Assembly (NCBI GenBank): GCA_947095535.1
Contig: OX352773.1
Location: 269,754,515 to 269,818,514, forward strand
Length of the DNA stretch: 64,000 nt
From: Poecilobothrus nobilitatus
Lineage: Eukaryota > Arthropoda > Insecta > Diptera > Dolichopodidae
Reading direction: 5' to 3'
A program made the position numbers and the translations under genes. Each line of letters begins with the position of its first letter. Within the stretch, counting starts at the first letter, position 1. Positions 34,196 through 48,267 of the stretch are shown here, in pieces. The notes under the pieces are model-generated. The model saw only the letters and a program-made list of their open reading frames with translations, had not been told where the DNA came from and searched no databases.

Positions 34196-37100
34196 CATAC
34201 GAATTCGTATACGTTCCACTACTCTATAGGCTCAGTTGATGATTTAACCTATTCTATCAAAAATAATAAAAGATAGTCTGCTCCAGAAACTATTAAAAAA
34301 AATTTGATACATATATTAGATTGTCACACTTTAATTTGGCTTGGTACAATTAAAAAATTAGCATTAAAGAAATGAAAATTTTATGCAAACAAACAATTTT
34401 ATTTTATTTTTATATTTCACAAAAGAAATTAGTAAGCAAAAAAAAAATATATAAATTTCATTGAATGTTTTCATATTTTTTTAACCTTTCCATATATTTT
34501 TGCGCCACAATAAATATATCTTTAGAATAAAATACGTGAACATGTGGGAAATTGACGTCTAAACATGCAACTCTGAAAAACAATACAAAAGATGTAAAAA
34601 ATTAATATTCGTTACATATGTATTTATTTTGCCATGTTAAAAATAAACAAACAAAAAAATAATATTTAGAATTAATTTCTACTAAAAAAATTGAAATAAT
34701 TTCTAAAAATAAATAACTTCAAAAACAATAATTATCATTTCTATCTATCCGACTTTTTTTCAGTGTTTTTTATTTCTAAAGCAGTTACATAATATAAATT
34801 TTTGCCTCTTTGTTAACATTAAAGCAACAAGTTAGCATTAAAGCTTCATATAACATTTCTTTTGTCAGAATAAAATGCTAATATACAAACGATTGTTTTA
34901 TATGTATGTTTTCTTTTTCTAATTTTTTAATAAAATTATTACAAATACATATAAACAGACACATCTAAAACAAAAAACGTTTGACATTATTTTTGTTCAA
35001 ATTTTGACAAGACATTGAGAAATTGACATAAAATTGAAGATTTTTTTTTTTAAAACTGCCTACTTAAAAATTACCTTGAACAAAATATTGGAAAAAAAAA
35101 AATAATGTTTTAAGGATCAAATTCGAAAATTTTTTGTAACAAAAAAAAAATCCAAATTTATTGAAGGTAAAAATAAAGAAAAAAAATTTAATTGAATATA
35201 AAAGAGGTTCAGTTCATTCAGTAAATTTTAAGATACAAAACAATAAATTACATAACATATTCTATACCATATATATATCCCAAAAAAATTGTATTTATTC
35301 AACTATGATTAAATGGATAAAAGTTGTGATTATTTTTATTCAATTCAACTACTTTTTTTTCACTTGCTTGCACTTTAGTTCATCCCTCATGAAATATCCT
35401 ATTTAGAAGTAATTAAACAATTAAATGCATGAAAAAATAATTTTTTAGTAAATATTTAGGTACAATTCAATAATATTTTTTATTTAACAGATTTAAAAGT
35501 TATTCAAAACACATTGACTACATTTGTGGACAAATCAGAGAAGTACTAAGAAAGGAGAGTGCTTTAATAATAGAGAACAGTACTCTGAGTTCGACTAAGT
35601 ACTAAGACGAGTACTTTACTAAGAGAAGAGAGTACCATATTTTTTTAATAAGATGCTCTGAAGTTCTTTAATGTATTTTAGAGAAATTTTAATTAAATTA
35701 ATAATTAAAAAACATTATAAAATATATTAAGTAACTTTTTATAAGTTCATATTTGAATTAAGGATTAAAATTCTATAATTTTGTGACATTATTAAATGCA
35801 GAATATCGGAAACTTTTTTGTTTGTTTTTCAAAACATATTTTACAAACATAGTACATACAAACATCTAATTCAAAAACTAATATCTTCCTTTTATCTTAC
35901 TTCTGTCTGTTTTAATTTATTTTTCACATAACCTCAATTTTTCTTTTTGTAGTGCTTATCAAGATTTTTCAAGAGTATTTAAAAACCATTATTATATAAA
36001 AAACTTTAAATTATGTTAAAATTATTTTGATTTCTTTTTTTTTTTTTTTTTTGAGGGAAATTTTATTATTGCAGGTTGTTTTTTTTTTTACTTGATGGAT
36101 TTTTTTCTATCTCTTTTACTCTTCTCGTTTGCCTTAAACACTGAAGATTTTGTTTCATTCAATACAATAAGGAATTATTGGCGCCTTAGTTCAGAGTTCA
36201 TATGAAAATGTTGAAAATGATTTAAGATAATCTCATACAATGATTTGATTATTAAATTTTTTTTTTTGAATCTTAAAAAATAGATAGTTTGAAGATTATT
36301 TTGTATAAAACCATATTTCAAATATAATAAATTTTAATTTATTAATTGAATAAATTGAATGACTTTGTCATTCGATACTTGTGACTTTGTCATTCAATTG
36401 ATGTATTAAAAAGTTAAAGTTTTACATTCATTAGTATTTTCTTCGAAAATCAACTAATTGAATAATTCGATACTTGTGACTTAGACTGAACAGCTCCTGA
36501 CAAAGTATTATGAATTGGGGTAAGTTCATATAAGTAAATTTAATTTGAAAGGTTGGTTGGTTTACAACCACACTTTTAAAAATATTTCCTTTTAATGAAC
36601 TGAAATTATGCAAAAAAAAAGAAATGTTTTTTTTTTGGTTTTGTGTTTATTTTTCTATTGGCTATTCTGTATAATTTTGTAATTTACTTTTTGTTTTTTG
36701 TTTTAGCTTTAATTTTATTTATGAGATTTTTTATAAAAAGAACAGTACCGCAAAAAAAAAAAAAAAAAAAAAATTTATTTTTGTAATATTTTCCTTGTAG
36801 ATAAATTAGGAAAGGTATGGGGGTAAGAAACTCATTACAACATTTATTTTTTTCCATCATGGCAACTGATCTCCTCATTTGGATCTTTATCCTACTTTGT
36901 ACGCAATTTTGCTCTTTTTTTGTTTTTTTTTTCTATTATTTGTTACTGTTAGAAAATTTTTTGAATTAAATTTTATCCAAAAGCCTTTGTTTTAACTGAT
37001 GACACAAGAAAAAGAAAAACCGAAATCTTGATAAAAATGAAATAGAAAATATAGATTTTGAGCTGTTTTCTTTAATATTTATATTCCTGTCTGTATTTTA

Positions 37101-40100
37101 TTAAAATTTAATAGTGAAATATTTGTAAAGCCTATTAGGATTGGTCTTTTTTACGATTTGAAAAAGTAATGCAAGTCTTGGTTGCCAAATAAGAAACTAC
37201 ATATAGCAGTTCAAACTAATTTGTGTGAGTGTTTGATGACTATACAAATATGTATATGTACATATAATAAAAAAAAACAAAGATTTTAATGTAAATTTTT
37301 GACCTTGAACTTAATAAAAGCCTATTAAAAAGGTTATTATAATTTGTCGATTTTTTCGGTTCGTTAACAAGTTTCGACACAACAGTTTTTCATTCTTCAT
37401 TTGTTCTGACTAAAAGGTTCAACTTATTAAATTTAATCTTTTTACATGTGTCGGTTTTTGACAGTAAAGTTGATTGGAAAAACAGACGTGGAATTTGTTA
37501 ACCCATTTCGGAACGATATTTGGTGAAATGGTTTTTTGTAAGCGAATTATATGTAATTTTGCATAGAATTGCTTTGACTCAAAAAAATTAGGTCTGTAAA
37601 AATATTATTATACCAGTTGCAGTCTTTAAAAATAATTTGTAACAGTTGCAGGGCTTTTTTAAAAACATTACCATTTTTTGGTTCTCAATTCTAAATTAAC
37701 ATAAAATTTTTTAGAAGTCTTCCTAATTGCCTAGTAAGATATAATGTGTGCAACAAATTAAAAAGTATCAAACCATTTTCATATTCATTTTGTTTTAATG
37801 ATTTTAACAATTATTGACGTTCGTAGATTTTACGAAAACTTTGTTCCTGAATTAATCAAAATTTTTTATCCGTTTTAATCCAAAACAAAAATGTTGAGTT
37901 AAATTCTTAAATGAAAAGAAGAAACTTCTAAGCTAAGCTTAACGTAAGTAAGTAAGTCCAAATTTTTGTTTTGGCTTCCAATTTCTAATTATGATATAAG
38001 TAAGATAATAAGAAATATAGCTTCTATAAATGAAAAAAAATTTTAATACTTAAAAAATTAAAATACAGCTATAAATAATAAGAGCTATGATAATAAAGTA
38101 TTATTGTATATTTGTACTTAAAAACTAAAACAAATTTTTTCATTCCCATATTTTGGATGTTATAAAAACATTAATATGAAACTTTTTTATTTCAAATAAA
38201 TTTGACAAAGAAATTATAATCGTGTAATTGGCAATTTTCTTTAAACTTACATTACTGAAATATAAATGTAAAAATGTATTAAAATACAGTTATTATTTTA
38301 CTATATTTTACTTTAGATAATGGGTGGAATGTATAAAACTGAGTTTAAACTGAAATTTCACTTTTTCTAACAAAAACTATACGCTTGAACTCGTATTTTT
38401 GTTTGAAAAAGTTAGATTTGAGTTCGAGTTCAATTTTATGCTTTCGACCCATTATACTGTCAGATTCTGTTAAAAATATAAAATTAAGTTAATATAATTA
38501 AAATTAATATTAAGGATACAAGGGAAATTCATATTCGATGAAAAACAACTTCAGAAGAGCATGCAATAACTAACAATTTGAAGTTCGTTTGAAAAATTTC
38601 CGCAATTTCTGTAATTATGATTTACTTTAATTTTCATCTTTCATTATTTACTTTTAATTTGCTTTGAATAATTAAATATAGATACATTTTAAAATATGTA
38701 TTTTAATTTTAATTAATTTAAAATAAACAATTTTTTACTTGTAAGTTTAAATGTTAAGGTTTTCAAATTTAATATAGAATTATTTTGAAATATTAACACG
38801 AACAACTGTTTTTATATAACTTTTTATATAATAATTTATTTTCATATTTACATTTTTATTTACGTCATAATGCTTTCATAAAAAATTGTATATATTTAAT
38901 AAAAAACAAGAATTACGATTGTTATTATGATAACGATAAATATTTCAACTGAATAAAATATAATTTCAATGTTAAATAAATAATATTCAAATGCGATTTG
39001 TGTTCGCGTTTACAGAATCAGTATCAGAAAGAGAAAAATCCTTTATGAAGCCAAATAATATAAATTCAAGGTTAAATTTGTGCAGTAAAAAATCATTCAA
39101 AGTATTATTTAGTTTATATTTAATGTTGATTTTTTTTTTTTATCTTGTTTCTTTGACTTGTTTTTTCTCTTGTTATTTTCTCTGTTGTTGTTTTGCTTTT
39201 ATTCTTATTGTTGTAATAAATAACATTTTTTATTATACATGTTAAAGGGTAAATTGAATATTATGACATTATATACATTTACATAACAGTACAACTAAAA
39301 ACCAGATGATATCAGTTAATGCTGGATGGTAATAATGTAAAAGTATATACGAGTATATATACATACAGTATATACGGGTATACAACATTTTGTTTTAAAT
39401 TTTTCATTTTATTTTTCTAGAATTGGACATCTGGTAACCTTGATTAATAAATCACAACATAATAATAGATAAATGAAAGTATTGAAATATACTAGAATCA
39501 AAAATAGTTATATACCCGTTTAGGTATATAATATGGTTTATATTATATGTATATTAATTTTTTATATTTTTGATTTTATTTTCTGTCTTTACATTTTTTT
39601 TTTTGTTTTTTTTTTTTGCCTTCAAAAATCTACTTAATTCTTTTTGCGTCTTCTAAAAAGAAAAAGGTAATAAAGAAATATGTTGCGCGGGAAATATAAG
39701 AAAAACAAAAAGATGAAAAATCTTCTTAAAATAAAAGAGGAATTCAATTAATTTTTTTGTTTGTTTTAAATTCAATTCTATTATTTTTTAACTTTTTTTT
39801 TTTTTTTGTAGAAAAAAAAAAGGTTCTAATCAAAAAATCTACTTAAAAAAAATGTAAATTTTTGAAAAAATTATAAGAAAAACAAAAAGTTGTGACAATT
39901 TTTGCGTGATACAAAAAAATAAACAAAAACTTGGAATATAAGCTAACAGGTAAATAAATATTGGCAGTGAATATTTAAAATATAGTGTACGGATGGCTTT
40001 ATTATCATTATTATTATTTTTCTTCGTTAAAAATTTTTTTTACGCAATTCTTGTATTGTAACAAATGTTGATTAAAATTCTAAAAATTCTACTAATTTCC

Positions 40101-41287
40101 GGCTTGAATGAAAATTTTCATTTTAATCATAAATTTTTTTTTATTTGGTTATACATACCTATATATAATAATAGATGTTATTAGAAAACAGTTTATCTAA
40201 TAACTGTGTAGACTTTAGAAAAATTTAATAATGAATAAAAAACAAAAAGGAAAAAACAAAAAAAGAAAAAATGAAAATGACCGCTTAAAAAGTTTTTCTA
40301 TTACAAAAGGTTTTCTTTTTTCGATTAAAATGGATGTCTAATAGTTTGACATTTCAGTAAATTTGAATTATGAAATCTGCTGAATGAATTTGGGATGGGA
40401 TCATAATATTAAAACTTTTCTTTTTGTTTTTACGGAAACAAAAAGAGTATAGAGAGTATACAAAAATGAAAACAAAAGAAAAATTAACATAAAAAAAAAG
40501 AAATGCTATTATCGCATATTAAAAAATGATTGAGTTTTTTGTTTTTTTTTTTTTTTTTTTTGAGGGGTTTTGTGTGGACAATGGATAAGAAGAAGTATAC
40601 AAATTAAGAAAAGTTATGGTAATTACCACTTTATATTAAACGGAATAATTTAAAGAAAAGTGGCTATTTTAAATCGTTTAATGTTGTTCTGTTGAATGTG
40701 GGTCATTCTAAAAGATTATAAAAGTTTTAAAATTTATTAGAAATTTATTTACTTTTAAGGCAATTATAAATTAAAGATATTTGAAAAAGATGAAGCTAAA
40801 TAAACCTTTAAAATTATAATAATTTCTTATTTTGGGTCATTGATAATCCATACTTGGATTCATTTCTGTATTTTTTTTTTGAAAGGAAATTTTTAATTAA
40901 AAAAAAAAATATTTTTTTAAACTAATTATTTTTACTAACTATTTTTGAGAGATTAATAAAGATCCTGCTAGATTAGGTTTGATTTTTATTCTATTTGATA
41001 TCTGCTTACCCTTGCTGATGATCTGTCTTTAAGATAAAAATTTTAGAAACTATCTTTATGAGTTTTTTCACTTAAACTAAGTACATAATCTCTAAATTCA
41101 ACCTATACCTATATATATTATTTTTTGTTCTTAATAATTAATTTGTGTAATATTTTCCTTTAAAATATTTATTTTTCTTCCAGAATTATATACGGTACTG
41201 ATCTTATCAATGTTTTATATATTTGATTTTTGAGCTTCTTTATAAGAACAAAATACGTGAAGAAATAATAAAGAAAAACTTTTTTTT
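34196..41287. other. AT-rich non-coding DNA
   Basis: Many poly(A)/poly(T) runs up to about 20 nt (for example near 36040, 36755 and 40540). Patch 35540-35635 has five AGTACT-type words. Small frames (35161-35406, 36431-36613, 36684-36878, 38991-39245) show only low-complexity, AT-driven peptides. No gene, RNA or clear repeat. Confidence 0.4.
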
Positions 41288-42310
41288 ATCACATTTCTGA
41301 AAAAAATAATTACAAAATTTGCTTATTAGTGTCATTCTACCCGTCTCTCTGTCTATTAGCTGTTTAGAAAACTTCTAGCATAGAACAATGAAACATAGGT
41401 CTGTTTTATATGTCCGTTTAACAAGTATTCCAAAGAGAAACAAGGAGAGCTTCTGTTGCCCCTATATAGTTCAAATCTCCAGATGGCACAATCCACCTTT
41501 TGGAAATTCGTTTGTAGTACGAACATCGTGAATGTGAAACCATCTCCCACCTCATGTGTTCTCCAGAATTGTTGATGATTACATTTACTTTCAAAGATTC
41601 AAGGTAAATATTAACAACTTTGTTTACAATATTCCAGCCAATTTGAAATCAATTTTCATTCTCTAACTCAACTTCCTTATATCAGACAGTACTAAAGGTC
41701 GTATAGCATATTGTTTGGTCAAAACAGAGAAGTGGTGTTTAGTGGATTAAAGTCCCACACACACATAAAGGACTCGTACTCACTTTATTCCTGTATAGTG
41801 TCTTTCGATGATTCCCACCTACTCTCGCAAAGAAAAAAAAAACAAAACAGTGAAACAATGAAATTTTAACGTTAAATTGATTTTAAAATATTAATATTGT
41901 AGAAACATTTTTTTATATAGCCATATCCATTGCAGAGCTCCAGCCCCTTTTAGGAAATACCTAATTTTAATAGTTTATATCTTAGGTTTCGTTTAACATT
42001 TTTTCTATATAAAAACGCCAAATGATTGGATACTTTTTAAGCTTTATCAATCAACACAAATTTACAAAATTTTGCTTCCGTTATATCTGCGCAACACTTT
42101 TAGATAGAATCTTTAAATATGAGTTTTTTATAAGTTACCTCAAAACATTACCTCAAACCTCTCTCTGTTTAAAATCTATTAGACACCTCTAGCTTAGATT
42201 CTTGTATACATTTTTTGAAACGCAAAAATGAAGCTTTAATTTAACATTGTATTTTTATAGATTTTAGCAGCTTTTCTTTATTTAGCTTTCGTTTGATTCT
42301 TTTGAAAACA
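41288..42310 (-). repeat. Dispersed repeat R, copy 5, split by a LINE A insertion
   Basis: The two halves, 41288-41393 (TCACATTTCTGAAAAA, TTGCTTATTAGTGTCATTCT, GTCTCTCTGTC, AAACTTCTAG) and 41854-42310 (TTTTAACG, CATATCCATTGCAGAGCTCC, CCTCTCTCTGTTTAAAATC, AGCTTAGATTCTTGTATACA), are in the - strand order of copy 3 and join directly if 41394-41853 is removed. Confidence 0.7.
41394..41853 (+). mobile_element. LINE family A, 5'-truncated insertion with poly(A) and target duplication, copy 3
   Basis: The body matches copy 1 from AAAGAGAAACAAGGAGAGC through the 3' UTR, then continues to GTGTCTTTCGATGATTCCCA, TCTCGCAAAG and an A-rich tail at about 41829-41847. The flanks are the direct repeat AACAATGAAA at 41384-41393 and 41854-41863. 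Truncated start, A-tail and target duplication are the signature of target-primed reverse transcription, and they fix the family on the + strand. Encoded residues near the end include VNINNFVYNIP. The - strand frame 41356-41550 is antisense noise. Confidence 0.8.
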
Positions 42311-43774
42311 TTGACTTTTGTAACGTACTTTCCGTGAAAATTATTTAAACCATGCTGATAGTGTAAAACAAAATTTCTTATAAATATATTTATAATTTTT
42401 TTATAATTTTAAAAAGAAGTTGAAAAAAAAAATTTCAATTATTCGTATTTTGGAAAAAAAAATATAATTATTTATAATTCAATAAGAAAATAAAGTATTA
42501 AAAGATTTTTAATTTTTAAAGCAATTAAAATAAGCCCTCCTTAGTTGAAACATTATGGAATTTGACATAATATATACATATGTATATAATATAAATGTAT
42601 ATGTATATGCATACGGTTTATATATATCTACCAATAAATTTAATTTTGGGTTATTTTGATTTTTTTTTTTTTTAATTCATTGAAATCAAACACCTTTCAT
42701 TACTTTTAATTTCACACTTTATTTATTTTTTCAATTTTTCACTTGAACACCTTTCTTTTAATATCTTTCTAATTTTTTTTCTTTATTTTATTAGAAATTT
42801 ATTCTTTCATTTAGCTTATTTTTTTTTTATTTTAATTTCAAATTAATTATTTTTTTTGTTTTTTGTGTCAAAAAAAAAAAAATTTTTTTTTTCACCTTGA
42901 TAAGATTTTGTGTGTACTAAAAATTTTCAAATGCAAATTTTCTCTTAGGTAATAATTGGTTTTATATGTAAATTTCACAAAAAATAAAAAATTTTATTAA
43001 ATTTAGTTAAACATTCATTGGTCCGAAAAAATCTATCTTGTAATAAAAGCCTTGTTTTAAAATTCAAACAACCCATAAATATATCCAACTTAATGATAAA
43101 GTTACTTTACGAGATCCAAAATTTTTAAAGAACAACTTCAATGAACAAACAATTTTTTTTTTCTCCTTTGACCGTACATTTCCGCATTAAAAATCAAAAT
43201 AAAAAAAAAAAATATATTTAAATATTTCCTAAAAATTAACTTTTCATCAAAGGGACTTTTAATTTAATATCCTTTTGAATCCGGAAACCAGTAACTGAGT
43301 TTTTAAAAATGAAAAAATAAAAAAAAAATTGTTGTTTTTGAATAATTTTATGTTAACAGTTATTTTATATTTTTATAATAAAAAAAAGTCTATAAAAAAG
43401 AAGATTATTCTCTTTTATTTTTTTTATTTTTTAATCTAACTTTCTAACTATTATGAACCCTTTTTAAAATAGTTTTATTTTAAGCAAAATAAAAAAAAAA
43501 ATTAAAAACAAAACCAAACAGAAGGAAATTTTAGGGAAAGAATAAAAGGTAAAAGCGCATTTATTTTAAAAGTAAATACGTTAGAGGCTTAGAGTATTTC
43601 TTACAACTTTTTAATAGTGTTTCCATTTTTTATGCTTACTCTGGTAGACATCTTTATCTCATATAGTTCAATGCGGTTGTATTTGTCTTGTTTCAGATAA
43701 TGAATTGTTAGATTTATTTTACGCTAGGAGCATTTTTCCAGCTATCTTTCACAATTCTTCATTACTAGTTATTA
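42311..43774. other. AT-rich non-coding DNA
   Basis: Long poly(A) and poly(T) runs (for example 42660-42675, 42871-42892). Nothing specific. Confidence 0.4.
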
Positions 43775-44077
43775 TCAGCCAGATAATTCTACATATAGGT
43801 AGTTCTCATTCGTTATTAAACACTTAACTTTGGGTTTGTGACATTGAAGATTAGCCAAGGTAATTGACATGCAGTAGAGTTGTTTTAACGTGTGACTGGT
43901 TATTTTCAATTTAGAATTTGTCGATGCCCGCAATTTATATTCTATTACAACTATTTTATGAATAAGGTGTGTACTATATATATCCTGTTCCACGGAATTT
44001 GCTCTAAATGATTCTTTGTTTAAAACTCGAAATTCTGTTAATTGATGATATTGTTTTTTATCTTTGTTGCTGTTCAA
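43775..44077 (-). pseudogene. Unrecognised 100-codon frame with protein-like composition
   Basis: The - strand frame encodes a mixed-composition peptide (YHQLTEFRVLNKESF, EQDIYSTHLIHKIVV, LANLQCHKPKVKC, NENYLYVELSG) quite unlike the Lys/Asn/Phe-rich noise of neighbouring frames. Sequence on both sides to about 43600 and 44090 is also less AT-rich. No Kozak, splice or tail signal stands out and I do not recognise the family; a remnant of a mobile element or a captured gene is more likely than a live gene. Confidence 0.3.
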
Positions 44078-47000
44078 CTCATATTTTATGTTCTAAAAAG
44101 ATACAAAATATAGGTTGTGTAAAAAAAAAAATATTATTTTCGAGTGATCTTAGATTCTAAAAGAGCAGCAGCTTCGAATAAAAAAATAAATTAAATTTTA
44201 CTTTTTTAAGAACTTATTCAATTTTGAATTGGGAGCATAATTTTTCAGTGTGATTTCCTATAACCTTGAAAAGACAGTTAGTTTACAGGTAGTTAGTTAA
44301 ATAGTTTACAAACAGTTATTTAAATAGACATTACAATTTCCAAAAAAAAAAGATGCTTTTAACCTGTACTCTTTTTATATATTTTAAAAGTTTTTTTAAA
44401 TATTCATGGAATATCATTTATAATTGTAGTGCTTCAACTAAGATGTCTTTTTTTATTTTAGAAATGAATATATATATATATAATTTTTGTATATATTAAT
44501 ATTGATCCTCAATACAGATACTTATACATATTTATTATTTTTATTTTAGTATTTAATCATTTCTACCATACAAAAATAGAATACAAAAGGAAAATAAAAT
44601 AAATTCATTCTACACACTTAACCTAAAAATTGAATTTGAAACACAAAAAAGAAAATTTAGAAGGAAAACAAAAATTTGCTAAAAAAAAAATATTTTCACT
44701 TAGGGTATCAAATTATGTTATATGTAAAAAAAAAAAAAAATGTACAGTAAAATCTTATTTAACAGCATCTCTATTGAGTGAGTTTCCTTTGAATATAGAT
44801 AGGAATAGAATGTTTCGGAGGATAGTAACGCAAATTGTTTTTAAAAAATAAACTCTCGATTTGAAGCGTTATGAACAAAAAATGTTGGTTTTGATGTGCA
44901 GTAAAATTGAATAACCGTTCAATAAAACGAGATGCGACCTATGAAAAACGATAATAAATAAATATGATATGTAAAACTTTTCAGTATTACAGTGTTTTTA
45001 TAAAATTTCCATTTTATCTGTAAAATTTTTGGAAATTTGTATTTGCAGGTTATAAATCTTAAACCTCTAAAAAATAGGTTTAAGGTTTATAGCAAGATGG
45101 TGAGGCAAAATATTGAAATTCATCTAAAATCTTTGTAACTTTCATATACTGAATTATGTCATTCAGGAATTTGAACCACGTAGGGATGGACAACCGCTCT
45201 TCTTGTTTCTCTTTGAGAAAGTCATCAAACTTAAAACGTGAAGATGAAAAGAAGGTTTTACATTAACGCAGGAAATCTAAAGATAGCTGCATCTTTTGCT
45301 GTATCAAAAATCTAGTTAGTCCAGTAAATTTTTAGAACTTTGAGGATAAATCATGATGAAATGAACTTGTGAACAAGAAAAACCTAAATTAGAAACTAAA
45401 TTACAAAAATTACTGTACCAACAATGAAGCTGCTCTAAACGATACAAAAAATGAGTTAGTAGGTATATAATCATTACAAATTAATGCTTTAATATTAATC
45501 ATTCATTTTCCGAATTATATGATTAATAATTATATACCTACTAGTGAAAAAGCCCATCACTTGATGGCTGCAAGGCGAATAAAATAAGTTTTTTTAAATA
45601 CTGTATGGTATTGTTAATCTGGACCCAACCATTTTAAAATAATAAAATTTAAATTTAATTTTTTCCTTTTTCGAATAGCAAAAAAAAGTCATCTTATAAT
45701 AGATAAGTTTTGATTGAAATATTAAAATATACGTATTGAGTGGGTTTGAATATTTTTTGCCTGTTTTTTTCTTATATTTTCATACAATATGAATTTCTCG
45801 TTTTACCATTAAACAATTCATTTTACATAAAAATGTCAAACTTCTATCTTTTTATTAATTCTATAATATATGTATATATTAATATGCAGTTAAATAATAA
45901 TTAATAATTGCATTCACATTATTAAACTACATAATATGTAATTTGATATATATTTAATATATATTTGAGTTTCAATCTCTTTTACTAAATGCATTTTCTT
46001 CTACAACAAAAAAGTCAATTTTCAAAAGTAGGTACATAGTCTATTTTTCTTAGTTTCACATTCACTGTGTTTAGGGCAAACATATACGGAAAAAAAACAA
46101 TACTATATATTTTTTTGTAATGTAATTTTATTTGAGTACCCAAATAAAAGCGTTCGTGTACGAGTATAATGTATTAGGTAAACGGACAACCGAAATTGTA
46201 TGAATATATGAATGGATACCCAAATTAATATTCAATTTACTTGAATTTTAGTATGTTTCCATTTCAAATCGATAAATTCTTATTACTTTACTATCCACTT
46301 TTTACAATTTGAATTTATATGGACTAGCAAGAAAATTTTGTAGTCACGTGATTATTACAACTACTTATTGACATTGTAGAGAGTAATAGACATACTTTGA
46401 TTTTAACATTCTAATTTCTAAAAGATTGCATTTAACAAATAAATATAAATAGAATTAGAATTTAAAGAGTACGGTTAATGGTTATATTATGATTGATTTT
46501 AGTTTTTTTTTTAAACAAAATAAAATAATGATTTGAATTTATTATATTTAGATATGTAGTAGTAACAGTATATCAATATATGTATATACGATACTTTCTT
46601 CTCTTTTTTTTTTGTTAACAAGACAAAATAATACCAATTTTTTTCTCTTTGCTCATAATAACAATTTATAGAAATAAATTGAAATTATAATTAAGAGAAA
46701 GGAAGGTTTACTTTTTATATTTGTTTTTGTTAGCATTTACTGTTTAGTAATTAATATTGTGCTGCTATTTGCTAATAATATAATATCGTGTCTAAATGTA
46801 GATTGTATTGTAATTTGTACATTGTAATATTGTAGTTGGTATTGGTTAGGACATAATATATAGATAGTAGTAGAATTAAAATCGAAAGATTAAAGAAAAA
46901 AGTGACCACTTCTAATGTTAGTATTAGTATTTCGTAAGAAATATTGTGATTGTATGTGCTCTAAAACTTAAAAAAAGGTCACGCGAATAGCAGCAGCAGC

Positions 47001-48013
47001 AGCAGCAGGATATTGTCTTTTATTATATTAAGATTATTATTACAATATTGCCATTATTATATTTTATATTTAAGCTATATGCGATGCAGAATGACTGATT
47101 AGCCTAACCATTAAGCACAATAAAAAATCATTTTAATATAAAAATCTTTTTATTAAAGAAATAAAAAATTTATAGAGATTGAAGAAAATTCCTTATATCA
47201 AAAACCCATAAGTTTTGTCAAATCATAGATATTCTAAGTTTTCATAAAGCCAAAAATATTATATGTATAGGTTAATTCTTAAGACTAATTTAAAGTTTAA
47301 TAAATAGAGACGTCTTTCACCTATATGAGTTAAACTCTTAAATCACTCAACACCTTAAATCAGTTCCTAAAATTTCTTTTGATTAAGTTTTTATTTCTTA
47401 GGAGAAAATAAAATCATATATTTTTAATAGATTCAACTGTACATAATATGTTGAATGTTTGTTTGTATATATATTTAAAAAAAAGTACCGAAAACAAAAA
47501 AAAAAATTAATATAAAAAAATAAACTACAAAAAAACGCCTTAAAGGAGTTCTTGAAAATTGAATTTACAACAAATACCTTAAAAGGAGCAAAACACCAGG
47601 AGCAAAAAAATATAATATAAAAAAATTATACGAGTTATTCATCACACATCACTTATACTTCAATTCCTCAAATTTCGTATACATATACATACACATTAAC
47701 ACAAAATGTGTTTGGAAAAGAGATGAAAACAACAAACAATCCTGGATTTTATTTTTTTGAATTTTAGATTCTTAAAGGTTTGAGAAATAAATTATTTCTT
47801 TATTTATCGTTAATACCTAATCCGTTTGTTCTTTTTATGTATTTGTTTTTTTTTTTTTTGTTTTTTTTGAGAATTTCGTTAAGGGAAACAAAAAAATATA
47901 ATGTCAATTTAAAGTAATTTTAAATAAAAAAAAAAAGAAAAATGAATTGAAATTATATGCATTCAAAACTTTTTCAATCAAATAAATTTTGTTTTTTTTC
48001 TTTTTCATTTCAG
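44078..48013. other. AT-rich DNA upstream of the receptor exon
   Basis: Presumed upstream intron or intergenic DNA. A (CAG)n tract of about seven units lies at 46990-47009. 45040-45430 is slightly less AT-rich without an open frame. No TATA/Inr combination could be supported. Confidence 0.4.
46990..47009 (+). repeat. (CAG)n microsatellite
   Basis: About seven consecutive CAG units directly after GGTCACGCGAATAG. Not in an open frame of useful length. Confidence 0.85.
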
Positions 48014-48267
48014 AATAAAATTTATTTACAAGAAATTCAATTTTAACGAACACCACATTATCACATTATCGAAGATTTCATCTGATGCGGCAAAAAAAAA
48101 TTTTAAACAAAAATAAAATAAAAAAAAAAACTTAAAATAATAAACTAATATAAAAAATAAAAAAAATAAAAATTAAAAAAAATTTAGAAATATTAATTTT
48201 TTTTTTTTTATTAAAATTCGCTCCTTTTTTTTTACATAAATTTTATTTTAATGCATTTATTACAGAA
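48014..48267 (+). other. Probable 5' UTR of the receptor exon, with two candidate splice acceptors
   Basis: A pyrimidine tract ending TTTTTCATTTCAG closes at 48013 and is a textbook acceptor, so the exon may begin at 48014 with about 250 nt of AT-rich leader. A second possible acceptor, TTTATTACAG, ends at 48265, only 2 nt before the ATG at 48268. Either would imply a non-coding upstream exon outside what I can recognise. The choice between them is inference. Confidence 0.45.

Noticed and set aside
39330..39540. TATATACGGGTATA and TATATACCCG words, considered as ends of an R-type element
   Set aside because: They are imperfect, do not frame R sequence and lie in a TA-rich tract where such words arise easily.
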